A stretch of 64,000 nt of DNA from Treponema vincentii. Lineage in GTDB: Bacteria; Spirochaetota; Spirochaetia; Treponematales; Treponemataceae. The stretch spans positions 1,240,001 through 1,304,000 of the forward strand of contig NZ_CP048020.1 of NCBI RefSeq assembly GCF_010365865.1, given 5' to 3'. This document shows positions 8,857 through 16,633 of this stretch, piece after piece; position 1 is the first letter of the stretch; each line of letters begins with the position of its first letter. The notes beneath the pieces were generated by a model that was not told where the DNA came from, searched no databases, and saw only the letters and a list, made by a program, of their open reading frames with translations. Position numbers and translations under genes: made by a program.

Positions 8857-8985
8857 TTAATGGGTATCCTCTAAACACTAACCTTGAATTTTTAGAGATG
8901 TTTAATGAGGAATTATACATTGGAGTAATCACACATTACGCATTACAAATTATAAATTATAAATTATAGTATTGGAGGTCTAAAT

Positions 8986-9579
8986 ATGAATACTCAAAAA
9001 GGCTTATCGGTAAAAGATTTGGTAACAACCGGTATTTTTACCGCATTGATGATTGTGTTTACAATGCTCGGCGGCATGTTTTTTGCAGCTAATCCGGTAT
9101 TGACGTTTTATATGCCGATGGGCTGCGCATTATTGTGCGGTCCGGTATATTTGCTTTTAGTCGCAAAGGTTCACAAACGCTGGAGCATTACCATCCTCGG
9201 CATCATTTTAGGCTTTTCCTTTTTTGTTACCGGAATGCATTGGTCGATGGCACTCGGCAATATCGGAATGGGCATTATCGCCGACATCGTTGCAGGGATC
9301 GGCGCCTATACCAATAAAAAACTCAATGCACTTTCGTATATGCTGTTTATGCTTTCAAACACCTTCACCTATCTCATCTTTTTTATCGACCGGGACAGAT
9401 GGATACACGCTATGCTGAAAAAAGGCACCGACGCTTCCTACATTGAAACCATGAATACCTCGGCAGCATCATGGATGCCTGTCGTGATTGTCGGCGGAAC
9501 ATTGCTCGTTGCAGCATTCAGTGCATGGGTAGGCAGCAAGATGCTGAAAAAACAATTTGAAAAAGCAGGGGTTGTGTAA
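8986..9579 (+). CDS. ECF transporter S component (Trep_Strep / MptE-like family)
   Basis: 197 residues with six predicted membrane segments. The N-terminal pattern LSVKDLVTTGIFTALMIVF and overall length match the Trep_Strep (TIGR02185-type) family, the substrate-binding component of energy-coupling-factor vitamin/cofactor transporters. A strong GGAGG lies 7 bp upstream. The T component begins about 0.95 kb downstream and the fused ATPases about 2.5 kb downstream, so the three form one dedicated ECF transporter, although a hicAB locus and a vapBC locus lie between them. The substrate is not known from sequence. Confidence 0.85.
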   Translation: MNTQKGLSVKDLVTTGIFTALMIVFTMLGGMFFAANPVLTFYMPMGCALLCGPVYLLLVAKVHKRWSITILGIILGFSFFVTGMHWSMALGNIGMGIIADIVAGIGAYTNKKLNALSYMLFMLSNTFTYLIFFIDRDRWIHAMLKKGTDASYIETMNTSAASWMPVVIVGGTLLVAAFSAWVGSKMLKKQFEKAGVV

Positions 9580-9703
9580 TAATTAGTAATTTGTAATGGA
9601 TAATGGATTAATGTACCGGTTACACATTACCAATTAACAAAGTGATGAGTAAGTAACTTCTAAAGACATAGACATGCGCACTTAAAATGCGTATCATATA
9701 ATT

Positions 9704-10034
9704 ATGACTGCAAAAGAAGTCTTAAAATTATTAAAACAAAATGCTTCCTTAAAATTGAATAACTGAACAAAGTATCAACTTTTGAAGTTGTTCAATTCGT
9801 GCGCGGAAAGCGCACATATAATCTGCGATGTTTGCAGGTAGCAAACTCGCAGTGTTTTTCAGTCGCGCTATTTCAGCGACTGAAAATAAACCTTGGTATG
9901 TTTATGAAACAAAAGGGTCTCATTGTCAACTAAAACATTCGGAAATGTCAGGTAAAATAACAATCCCGATGCACAGCGGTGATTTAAAACCCGGTACTTT
10001 GAATAGCATCTTAAAACAGGCAGGATTAAAATAG
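9704..10034 (+). pseudogene. hicA: hicA toxin gene interrupted by a hairpin element
   Basis: Codons 1-13 (9704-9742; MTAKEVLKLLKQN) and the C-terminal part from the TGG at 9894 (WYVYETKGSHCQLKHSEMSG onward to the TAG at 10034) together spell a normal HicA mRNA interferase with its catalytic His in GSHCQLKH. Between them lies about 151 bp of foreign sequence carrying four hairpins. It introduces an in-frame stop and shifts frame by +1, so a functional toxin is not expected. The downstream antitoxin hicB is intact. Confidence 0.85.
9743..9893. repeat. Four-hairpin element inserted in hicA
   Basis: Stems in order: ATTGAATAACT/AGTTGTTCAAT (9754-9796, one wobble), GTGCGC/GCGCAC (9799-9815, perfect), CTGCGA-TGTTTGC with GCAAAC-TCGCAG (9823-9852, one bulge) and TTTTCAGTCGC/GCGACTGAAAA (9856-9886, perfect 11 bp). 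The array replaces roughly one codon of hicA, between the AAT at 9740 and the TGG at 9894. It has the same hairpin-array style as the intergenic elements at 5360, 34490, 58681 and 62335. No reading frame within it looks coding. Confidence 0.8.
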
Positions 10035-10044
10035 GAGGCTGTGT

Positions 10045-10434
10045 ATGCATAAAATGACTTATTTAGCGGTGTTTGAACCGGCAGACAACGGCGCTTATAG
10101 TGTTTATTTTCCGAATGTTGCAGGCTGTATAAGCTATGGAAAAAACTTTCAGGAAGCACAGGCAATGGCACAGGAAGCTCTTGAATTGCATATATACGGT
10201 ATGGAAAGAGACGGAGACAAATTACCAATTGAAAATTTTTCCAATATACAAACTAATATAGGTGATATAGTATATGCAATTACTATTTATCCTGATTTTG
10301 TAAAAAAAGAAATGGATAACAGAAGAGTAAGAACAAATTGTACTATCCCATATAATTTAAAACGAAAAGCAGAAGCGCAAGGGATAAACTTTTCTCAAGT
10401 ATTAGAAGCGGCTTTAGAAGAATTATGCAGTTGA
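10045..10434 (+). CDS. hicB: HicB-family antitoxin
   Basis: 129 residues, preceded by AGGAGG. Residues 1-70 form the HicB partial RNase-H fold (TYLAVFEPADNGAYSVYFPN, then PNVAGCISYGKNFQEA). Residues 95-129 form a short DNA-binding tail (IPYNLKRKAEAQGINFSQVL) of ribbon-helix-helix type. It would normally neutralise HicA and autoregulate the locus. The gene is complete while its toxin is disrupted, which removes the usual pressure to keep it. It lies 10 bp after the hicA remnant. Confidence 0.9.
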   Translation: MHKMTYLAVFEPADNGAYSVYFPNVAGCISYGKNFQEAQAMAQEALELHIYGMERDGDKLPIENFSNIQTNIGDIVYAITIYPDFVKKEMDNRRVRTNCTIPYNLKRKAEAQGINFSQVLEAALEELCS

Positions 10435-10568
10435 TAACTGCGTATTTGTCATTCCTTGTAATGCAGACAGTGAAATAATTTAGTAATGCATAATTTATAA
10501 TTAGAAGTATTCATCTACTTATGATTATGCATTGGATTGCTCATTACCAATTATTAAAGAGCTATTTT

Positions 10569-11264
10569 ATGGAACAACGAGTAAAACTCATTCTTGACCC
10601 GCGGACAAAGCTTTTTATACTGCTCTTGTGCGTTATTGCTGCCTCTCTTGCACCGTCTCTTTTATACGGAGCCGGGCTTGTCGTTCTTATTGGAATGGTG
10701 GGAATCTTGTGCGGGTATTGGCGCAGCGCACTAATGGGGATCGTCGGTTATGCGCTCTTGTATGCGCTGACACTGTGGGCAGCCGGTCTGACGGGCACAT
10801 TGAAGACAACACTGCTGGCTGCGTTTGGGCTGTTTCACAAGGTATATCCCTGCGGTATGATGGGCGGCTTGTTTATCACTTCAACAAAGGTGAACGAATT
10901 TTTATCTGCGATGCACCGGCTCCGTGTTCCGAAAAAGATTGTTATTCCGCTTGCAGTAATGATCCGTTATTTCCCCACAATCGGTGAAGATTGGCGGTAC
11001 ATTAAAGATGCAATGCGGATGCGTGATGTGTCGCCGACGCTTGCAGGATTTGTGAAACAGCCGACCATGACCGTTGAGTGTATTTACGTGCCGTTGCTGT
11101 CAGCAGCATCAAAAACAGCTGACGAGCTTTCTATCGCTGCCCTTACCCGTGGTATCGAAAATCCCCATCCGCGAACGTGTCTTGTGCAGACTCAATTTAG
11201 ATTTGCAGATGCTATAACCGCTGCGGTCTTTTTACTGTATACAGCGTTGGCATTGCTATTTTAA
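10569..11264 (+). CDS. ECF transporter T component (EcfT / CbiQ family)
   Basis: 231 residues from the ATG at 10569, which has AAAGAG upstream; the frame is open to 10521. Five or so membrane segments lie in the N-terminal and C-terminal parts. The two cytoplasmic Ala-Arg-type coupling motifs of EcfT appear as DAMRMRD and AALTRGI. This is the transmembrane scaffold linking the S component to the ATPases. The expected ATPase gene follows after a minus-strand vapBC-like pair. Confidence 0.87.
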   Translation: MEQRVKLILDPRTKLFILLLCVIAASLAPSLLYGAGLVVLIGMVGILCGYWRSALMGIVGYALLYALTLWAAGLTGTLKTTLLAAFGLFHKVYPCGMMGGLFITSTKVNEFLSAMHRLRVPKKIVIPLAVMIRYFPTIGEDWRYIKDAMRMRDVSPTLAGFVKQPTMTVECIYVPLLSAASKTADELSIAALTRGIENPHPRTCLVQTQFRFADAITAAVFLLYTALALLF

Positions 11265-11662
11265 TAACTAATAACTTCGATATTCATTTCAGCGCTTATT
11301 TTTGCTAACTTTTTATCGCGCGTTAATAATTTTGCGTTGTATTTTTGTGCAACGATAAGATAAAACATATCATAGACAGGATGCCGGTATTTTATTGATT
11401 CTTTATAAGCCTTGTTACATAATAGTTTTGTATGAATAAAATCATCTATCAACTCGATACAATACTCTATACCCTTTTCGCATATTGTTGTATCCAAAGA
11501 AGAAAAGTTCCTATATTTCCAGAAAACATTTGTAATTTCTGATGGATAAATATCCGGTGCAAAAATGCAGTCAGCATTTGCACATATTTCTTTAAACAAA
11601 GACGCATGTTTCATATTTAATGCCATTTCAATAGCTGCACTGGCATCAAGTACTATATTCAT
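11261..11662 (-). CDS. PIN-domain toxin, VapC-like
   Basis: 133 residues. The PIN-domain acidic set is visible: Asp6 in VLDASAAIE, then Glu in PSEITNVFW, then the Asp of YDMFYLIVA and Asp of LLTRDKKLA. These coordinate magnesium in VapC tRNA/rRNA endonucleases. It overlaps its antitoxin gene by 4 bp (11659-11662), the usual toxin-antitoxin arrangement. The pair lies on the minus strand between two genes of the ECF transporter; the toxin's stop overlaps the 3' end of the T-component gene by 4 bp. Confidence 0.85.
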   Translation of the reverse strand: MNIVLDASAAIEMALNMKHASLFKEICANADCIFAPDIYPSEITNVFWKYRNFSSLDTTICEKGIEYCIELIDDFIHTKLLCNKAYKESIKYRHPVYDMFYLIVAQKYNAKLLTRDKKLAKISAEMNIEVISY

Positions 11663-11901
11663 CGTTCTCTATCCTCACGTAGTAAGGTTACCGGATCCGG
11701 TAGCAGGACATCAGGGATAGTGAGGTCTTCCATTTTCTTTAATGTCATTCGGCGCCTGTTTTTATTGGCATTATTGTTGTTCAAGCTTTCTTTTAAAAGA
11801 ATTATTGTTTGTTCCGCAATCGATCGTTGTTCTTGTGCTGCCAGATATTGTATTTGCATATACATATCATTCGGTATATTCCGTACTTGAATGGTAGGCA
11901 T
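11659..11901 (-). CDS. Antitoxin of the VapBC-like module (FitA/Arc type)
   Basis: 80 residues. The N-terminus (MPTIQVRNIPNDMYMQIQYLA) is a FitA-like ribbon-helix-helix motif, followed by a polar toxin-binding tail with poly-Asn (NNNNANKNRRR). It precedes and overlaps the PIN toxin gene. The usual role is to neutralise the toxin and repress its own promoter, which here would face the ECF ATPase gene. Confidence 0.82.
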   Translation of the reverse strand: MPTIQVRNIPNDMYMQIQYLAAQEQRSIAEQTIILLKESLNNNNANKNRRRMTLKKMEDLTIPDVLLPDPVTLLREDRER

Positions 11902-12086
11902 AGTATCTCCTCTAAAAAGTCAAGAAGAAAGTAGCAACTTTCGATTGACTTCTCGTATACTAGGCGTTCAGTGTAGTTTTTTTATCAACAGATGTCTAGT
12001 ATTTACTTTAAGCTGTATGGAAAAAATCCATGATTTACAGTACTATAAGCTGTGTATATACCACGTTAAAGGTGCAATACGGTACT

Positions 12087-13604
12087 ATGATAACGATACG
12101 AGATGTTTCTTTTACCTATGCCGGTAATGAAACGGATGGCATACATCATATCAATTTAGAAATACAAAAAGGTGAATGTGTTCTGCTTTGCGGACGTTCC
12201 GGTTGCGGCAAAACAACAGTTACGCGGTTGATCAACGGATTAATTCCTTCCTTTTATATGGGCACGCTCACCGGCTCCGTACTCATTGACAATCAGCCTG
12301 TCAGCGAATTACCGTTGTATAAAATTGCCAAACGGGTCGGTTCGGTGTTTCAAAATCCGCGGACACAATTTTTTAATGTTGATACCGACAGCGAAATTGC
12401 ATTCGGTATTGAAAATGAAGGATATCCGCAGGAGCAACTGGTACAGCGGGTACGGCAAACAGCCGAAGAGCTGCATATCGAAACTTTGAGCGGAAGAAAT
12501 ATCTTTGAGCTTTCCGGAGGCGAAAAACAAAAAATCGCCTTTGCCTCCGTGTATGCGATGAATCCCGATATATATGTACTTGATGAACCTTCGTCAAATT
12601 TGGATTCGGAATCAATTACTGCGCTGCAAAGCTACATACGGAATATAAAAGCGCAGGGGAAGACAGTCATCGTTGCGGAGCACCGGCTGTATTATTTAGC
12701 TGACCTTGCAGATAAAATCGTATATATGGAAAACGGCACCATCACCCGCATATTCACACCGCTGGAGTTTAAGTCGCTTTCCGCTGAAACACGTCACGGA
12801 ATGGGATTGCGGGCAATTCATTTGCAGGAAGAAAACCCCTCCTCTTTACATAATGAGACGATGGGTATTCGCTCAGAAACTCCCTGCCGTATGAGCGGAG
12901 CAGCGTCGGTTCAGACCACACAAGATACGGCTCAGTCTCCCCAACCGCCGGTTCAGCCAGCGCTGGCAGAGCCGCTTACGTTAGAGCTGCAGAATGTTTC
13001 ACTGTACCGTAAGAAAAAACTCATCCTCCATGATCTTTCTTTCTCTGCCCATGCAGGAGAGATTATTGCAATTACCGGCGCAAACGGTACGGGAAAGACA
13101 ACCTTTGTCCGTGCCTTGTGCGGTCTGCACGAGGAAACATCCGGCAGTTTTCTATGGAACGACAAGCCGCTTAAACCGAAAGAACGGTTACAGCGTGCAT
13201 ATATGGTGATGCAGGATGTGAACTACCAGCTTTTTGCCGAAAGCGTGGAGGCAGAATGTTCATTCGGTTTGAAAACAGCATCGGAGACTGCGGTAGAAGC
13301 AGCGCTTAACGCTTTGCAGTTAACGGAAATTCGTACACGGCACCCCGGCTCTCTTTCAGGCGGACAAAAACAGCGGGTTGCTATTGCGGCAGGACAGGTA
13401 AGCGCTAAGCCGCTGCTTGTGTTTGATGAACCCACAAGCGGACTTGACTACGATAGCATGGCGCGGGTTTCCGCTGTTATCCGCAGCCTTGCAGCGGGGC
13501 GCATCATCTTTGTCGTTACTCACGACTATGAGTTTATACATAAAGCCTGCACACGGATTTTGCATTTAGGAAACAATACGCTCCTGTCCGATCCGCAGCT
13601 CTAG
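12087..13604 (+). CDS. Fused ECF transporter ATPases (A1-A2)
   Basis: 505 residues from the ATG at 12087; an earlier ATG at 12030 would add 19 unconvincing residues. Two complete ABC domains are fused: Walker A GRSGCGKTT, signature LSGGEKQK and Walker B VLDE in the first half, then GANGTGKTT, LSGGQKQR and VFDE in the second. A Pro/Gln/Ser linker (about residues 260-300) joins them. In ECF systems EcfA1 and EcfA2 are usually separate; fused forms are known. It powers the S and T proteins encoded at 8986 and 10569. Confidence 0.9.
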   Translation: MITIRDVSFTYAGNETDGIHHINLEIQKGECVLLCGRSGCGKTTVTRLINGLIPSFYMGTLTGSVLIDNQPVSELPLYKIAKRVGSVFQNPRTQFFNVDTDSEIAFGIENEGYPQEQLVQRVRQTAEELHIETLSGRNIFELSGGEKQKIAFASVYAMNPDIYVLDEPSSNLDSESITALQSYIRNIKAQGKTVIVAEHRLYYLADLADKIVYMENGTITRIFTPLEFKSLSAETRHGMGLRAIHLQEENPSSLHNETMGIRSETPCRMSGAASVQTTQDTAQSPQPPVQPALAEPLTLELQNVSLYRKKKLILHDLSFSAHAGEIIAITGANGTGKTTFVRALCGLHEETSGSFLWNDKPLKPKERLQRAYMVMQDVNYQLFAESVEAECSFGLKTASETAVEAALNALQLTEIRTRHPGSLSGGQKQRVAIAAGQVSAKPLLVFDEPTSGLDYDSMARVSAVIRSLAAGRIIFVVTHDYEFIHKACTRILHLGNNTLLSDPQL

Positions 13605-13727
13605 AAATGTAGATTTATCCAATAGACTATGAGGGGCGGAGATGGTAATACTTGCAGTTTCGCGGCAGTGCTCTGCGCCGGCGGTGTGGATTGCAAGATA
13701 TAGAAAAAGAATGTAATGGAGGCAGAA

Positions 13728-14111
13728 ATGAAAATTGAACATATTGCCATGTATGTCAATGATTTGGAAAAAGCAAAAGACTTTTTTGTTGACTATTTTG
13801 GCGGACATCCCAATGCCGGATACCATAATAAAACGACCGATTTCCGCTCATATTTTATCACTTTTGATGAAGGTGCACGGCTGGAAATTATGAAAAAGCC
13901 GCATGTAGCGGATTGTGAGAAAACACTTGCGCGTACAGGGTACATCCATATTGCGTTTTCCGTCGGAAGCAAAGATGCGGTTGATGCCTTAACTGAAAGG
14001 CTTAAAAAGGCAGGCTTTGAAGTTGTAAGCGGGCCGCGGACAACCGGAGACGGATATTATGAAAGTTGTATTGTCGCAATTGAAGATAATCAAATTGAAA
14101 TTACGGTATAA
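13728..14111 (+). CDS. Glyoxalase/VOC-family protein
   Basis: 127 residues. The ATG at 13728 has GGAGG 5 bp upstream, so it is preferred to 13716. The beta-alpha-beta-beta-beta VOC fold is visible as two modules: [22 protein letters not shown] and a second half beginning [11 protein letters not shown] and ending with [10 protein letters not shown]. Candidate metal ligands are His4, Glu in RLEIM, His in YIHIAF and Glu in NQIEITV. The substrate is unknown. It is followed 22 bp later by a small transporter gene. Confidence 0.85.
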   Translation: MKIEHIAMYVNDLEKAKDFFVDYFGGHPNAGYHNKTTDFRSYFITFDEGARLEIMKKPHVADCEKTLARTGYIHIAFSVGSKDAVDALTERLKKAGFEVVSGPRTTGDGYYESCIVAIEDNQIEITV

Positions 14112-14133
14112 AGGGAAAGCGTAAGGCGGTAAC

Positions 14134-14550
14134 ATGATGTGGGCGGTTTTTGCATTTCTATCCGCTGTTTTTGCGGCACTCACTTCTATTCTGGCAAAAG
14201 TCGGGATTGAAGGAGTAAACTCAAATCTGGCAACAGCGGTAAGAACGGTTGTGGTATTAGCTATGGCGTGGGGCATGGTTTTTATTACCGATACGCAGGA
14301 TGGAATTATGGACATCAGCAAGAAGAGCTGGATATTTCTGATTCTTTCAGGCTTGGCAACAGGGGCTTCATGGCTGTGTTATTACAAGGCATTACAAATC
14401 GGCGAAGCATCCAAAGTTGTGCCTATCGATAAGTTAAGCGTAGTGATTACATTGATTTTAGCAGTGATTTTTCTGCATGAAAATATGAATGCAAAATCGA
14501 TACTTGGCTCGCTGCTGATTACGGCAGGCACCCTTTGTATGGTGTTATAA
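14134..14550 (+). CDS. EamA/DMT-family small transporter
   Basis: 138 residues with five predicted membrane segments. This is the single-EamA-domain form (about 140 residues) rather than the usual 10-segment protein, and such half-size members function as dimers. The conserved C-terminal block VVPIDKLSVVITLILAVIFL is typical of the family. It follows the glyoxalase-like gene closely and is probably co-transcribed. The substrate is unknown. Confidence 0.85.
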   Translation: MMWAVFAFLSAVFAALTSILAKVGIEGVNSNLATAVRTVVVLAMAWGMVFITDTQDGIMDISKKSWIFLILSGLATGASWLCYYKALQIGEASKVVPIDKLSVVITLILAVIFLHENMNAKSILGSLLITAGTLCMVL

Positions 14551-14684
14551 AGATGGTGCACTGTTTGAATATCAAGATTACGGTAGCATAATCCATGCGT
14601 ATTTTATCATCAATCCTCAATCATTACTGTGTAAGACGATTAAAAACAGCCTGATGTGTGTACCCGAAGCAACCGTCTGGCATC

Positions 14685-14712
14685 TTGACTTAAAATGCCT
14701 TTGTCATAAAAT
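14685..14712 (+). promoter_or_regulatory. Promoter upstream of the PEBP-family gene
   Basis: TTGACT (14685-14690) and TAAAAT (14707-14712) are spaced by 16 bp. They lie only a few bases before the first ATG at 14719, which leaves no room for a leader with a ribosome binding site. This supports translation from the internal, strongly preceded ATG at 14830. Confidence 0.45.
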
Positions 14713-14718
14713 ATCGGT

Positions 14719-15282
14719 ATGAAACATATCTATACGAAAATGCTGCCATTTATGGCGGCGCTGATTGTTATTTCCTGCGGAAGCTGCTCAAGTAAAGACG
14801 AAATCAAGCCGCTTACCGAAGGAGGTTCTATGAAGTTGACAAGCACGGCTTTTGCCGACGGCGAAAAAATGCCCCAAGAATTTGCAAAACTCGGAGCGAA
14901 TCACATTCCTCCGCTCGAAATCGACGGTGTACCGGAGGGTACAAAGAGTCTTGCGATTATCGTGCACGATCCGGATGCGCCGCTTCCCGGCGGATTTTAT
15001 CATTGGACGCTGTGGAACATTCCGCCGCAAACAACGTCGATCGGAGAAGGTAATGTGCCATCGGATGCCGTCGAAGGCGAAACAAGCTGGGGTACGAGCG
15101 GCTACAACGGGCCTCAACCGCCGTTCGGTACGCACCGCTATATTTTTTATCTCTATGCGCTCGATATGAATCTGAGTCTTCCGGCGGGCAGCAGCGTAAA
15201 AGAGCTTAAAGCCGCGATTAAGGGACACGCAATCGAAGCAGCTTCACTTACGGGTATGTTCGGTGCTAAGGATAACCCCTGA
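14719..15282 (+). CDS. YbhB/YbcL (PEBP, Raf-kinase-inhibitor-like) protein with two possible starts
   Basis: 187 residues from 14719. Residues 1-25 form a lipoprotein-type signal (MLPFMAALIVISCGSC). The PEBP core has the ligand-pocket motifs DPDAPLPGGFYHWTLWNIP and GPQPPFGTHRYIFYLYAL. A second start at 14830 (MKLTSTAF) has a perfect GGAGG 4 bp upstream and begins exactly where cytoplasmic YbhB proteins begin. The locus may thus encode an exported and a cytosolic form, or only the cytosolic one. The biochemical role of bacterial PEBPs is poorly defined. Confidence 0.88.
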   Translation: MKHIYTKMLPFMAALIVISCGSCSSKDEIKPLTEGGSMKLTSTAFADGEKMPQEFAKLGANHIPPLEIDGVPEGTKSLAIIVHDPDAPLPGGFYHWTLWNIPPQTTSIGEGNVPSDAVEGETSWGTSGYNGPQPPFGTHRYIFYLYALDMNLSLPAGSSVKELKAAIKGHAIEAASLTGMFGAKDNP

Positions 15283-15353
15283 CCAAAGCAGTGAAAAATT
15301 ATCCGTATACTATAATGATCTAAACTCATCATTCACCGAGGAGGTGTAAGGAA

Positions 15354-15962
15354 ATGAATTTATTTTTGTGCTCACACTTTTCAAAAGTAGGCGCTCTTCT
15401 TAAAGATCTCATTGCGGGAAAAAGAGTTGCTTTCATTCCCACTGCATCGATACATGAAGGGTATACAGGCTATGTAGGGTCTGCCCGTACAGTATTCAAA
15501 AAATTAGGAGCTGAGCTGACTGAAATTGAGATTTCAACTGCAAACGCTTCCGATATTACGCAGGTGTTTGACACAGCGGATATTATTTATTTTACCGGCG
15601 GTAATGCATTTTTCCTTATTGATCAATTGAGGAAAACCGGTACGGATACGTTGCTAAAGCAACAGCTGGAAAAAGGGAAATTATTTATTGGAGAATCAGC
15701 AGGCGCTATTGTATGTGCTCCGGAGCTTTCTTATATTGAAAAAATGGATCCTATTCCGGAAGATTATTCTCAGAGTGATTATGCAGGATTAGGGCTCATC
15801 AATTTTTATGTGCTGCCGCACTATCTTACCGCACCATTCAAAAAAGTTACCGCAGACATTATGCAATCCTTCTCAAATATCGAACTATGCGCTATCAATA
15901 ATGCACAAGCTCTTAGTGTTAAAGACGGAATACGGAAGGTGGTGAGTGTAGCGAAAGAGTAA
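15354..15962 (+). CDS. Peptidase E-like (S51) class I glutamine amidotransferase-fold protein
   Basis: 202 residues with a strong GAGGAGG upstream. The nucleophile elbow GESAGAIV (Ser about residue 116) and YFTGGNAFFLIDQL match the S51 peptidase E family, alpha-aspartyl dipeptidases with a Ser-His-Glu triad. The His would be that in VLPHYLTAP. It is cytoplasmic. Between it and the preceding gene lies a TATAAT (15311-15316), so it probably has its own promoter. Confidence 0.87.
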   Translation: MNLFLCSHFSKVGALLKDLIAGKRVAFIPTASIHEGYTGYVGSARTVFKKLGAELTEIEISTANASDITQVFDTADIIYFTGGNAFFLIDQLRKTGTDTLLKQQLEKGKLFIGESAGAIVCAPELSYIEKMDPIPEDYSQSDYAGLGLINFYVLPHYLTAPFKKVTADIMQSFSNIELCAINNAQALSVKDGIRKVVSVAKE

Positions 15963-15971
15963 AATACAAAG

Positions 15972-16160
15972 ATGGAATTTGATGAGATGAACGCTGCCCC
16001 CATTATCAAACACATTGCGGTGCGCAGCGTAATATCAAAATCGAATTTACCCGTAGCGGATTATTCCGTTAATCCATACACCGGATGTACCCATGCGTGC
16101 AAATATTGTTATGCGTCTTTTATGCGAAGGGAGAATATTGATTTATGTTTTCAATATTAG
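15972..16160 (+). pseudogene. Truncated radical SAM protein (Rv2578c/SPL-like) N-terminus
   Basis: 62 residues. The reading starts like the Rv2578c-type radical SAM family and contains the cluster-binding motif CTHACKYCYA within NPYTGCTHACKYCYASFMR, then changes into unrelated residues and stops. The family is normally about 300 residues, so this is a 5' fragment with the catalytic domain lost. The break (about 16135) falls immediately before the start of the small membrane protein gene at 16145, suggesting that gene arrived with a rearrangement. Confidence 0.8.
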
Positions 16161-16519
16161 GTGCAGTATTATTTGGAATTATAGCAATTATGACAGTTCT
16201 TGTTGCTTGCGGTTTGCCTTTGGGCGAATTTACAATGGGAGGACAACATAAAATCTTACCTAAGAAATTGAGAGTTGCGGCAGTCATTTCAGTGGCTATC
16301 CAAATTTTTGCAATGATAATTATTTTGCAAGCCGGAGGTTTTATTTCCTTGTGGTTGTCTTTTAAGGCTACTAAATATATTTGTTTCTTCTTTGCCGCTT
16401 ATCTATCTTTGAATACTATTATGAACATGATTTCAAAAAGTAGGAAAGAAAAATATGTTATGACTCCGCTTTCACTTATTGTCGGAATATGTTTTTGGAT
16501 AACGGCATTTCAGATGTAG
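16145..16519 (+). CDS. Small four-helix membrane protein (intact copy of a duplicated gene)
   Basis: 124 residues with four predicted membrane segments. The family is not named with confidence. A cytoplasmic GGQHKILPKKLR motif lies between helices 1 and 2. It overlaps the end of the truncated radical SAM gene. A second copy lacking the first 19-20 codons lies at 17923-18239, with the deduced proteins nearly identical over the shared part, showing a recent duplication flanking the hydrolase gene. Confidence 0.7.
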   Translation: MFSILGAVLFGIIAIMTVLVACGLPLGEFTMGGQHKILPKKLRVAAVISVAIQIFAMIIILQAGGFISLWLSFKATKYICFFFAAYLSLNTIMNMISKSRKEKYVMTPLSLIVGICFWITAFQM

Positions 16520-16633
16520 TATGTAAAATGAGGATAATCTACAGTGCGTCAAATTGGAAAAATATGAGAAAAGTGATATAGTAGGATGGACGAGAAATTG
16601 ACAAATTTGAATTTGAAGAGGAGAAACTTTCCC

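Noticed and set aside
10521-10568. Longer start of the ECF T component
   Set aside because: The extra residues are polar and unlike EcfT N-termini; the ATG at 10569 has an AAAGAG upstream.
13604-13716. Short frame MVILAVSRQ between the ATPase and glyoxalase genes
   Set aside because: About 20 codons, resembling a transporter fragment only loosely; too short to call.
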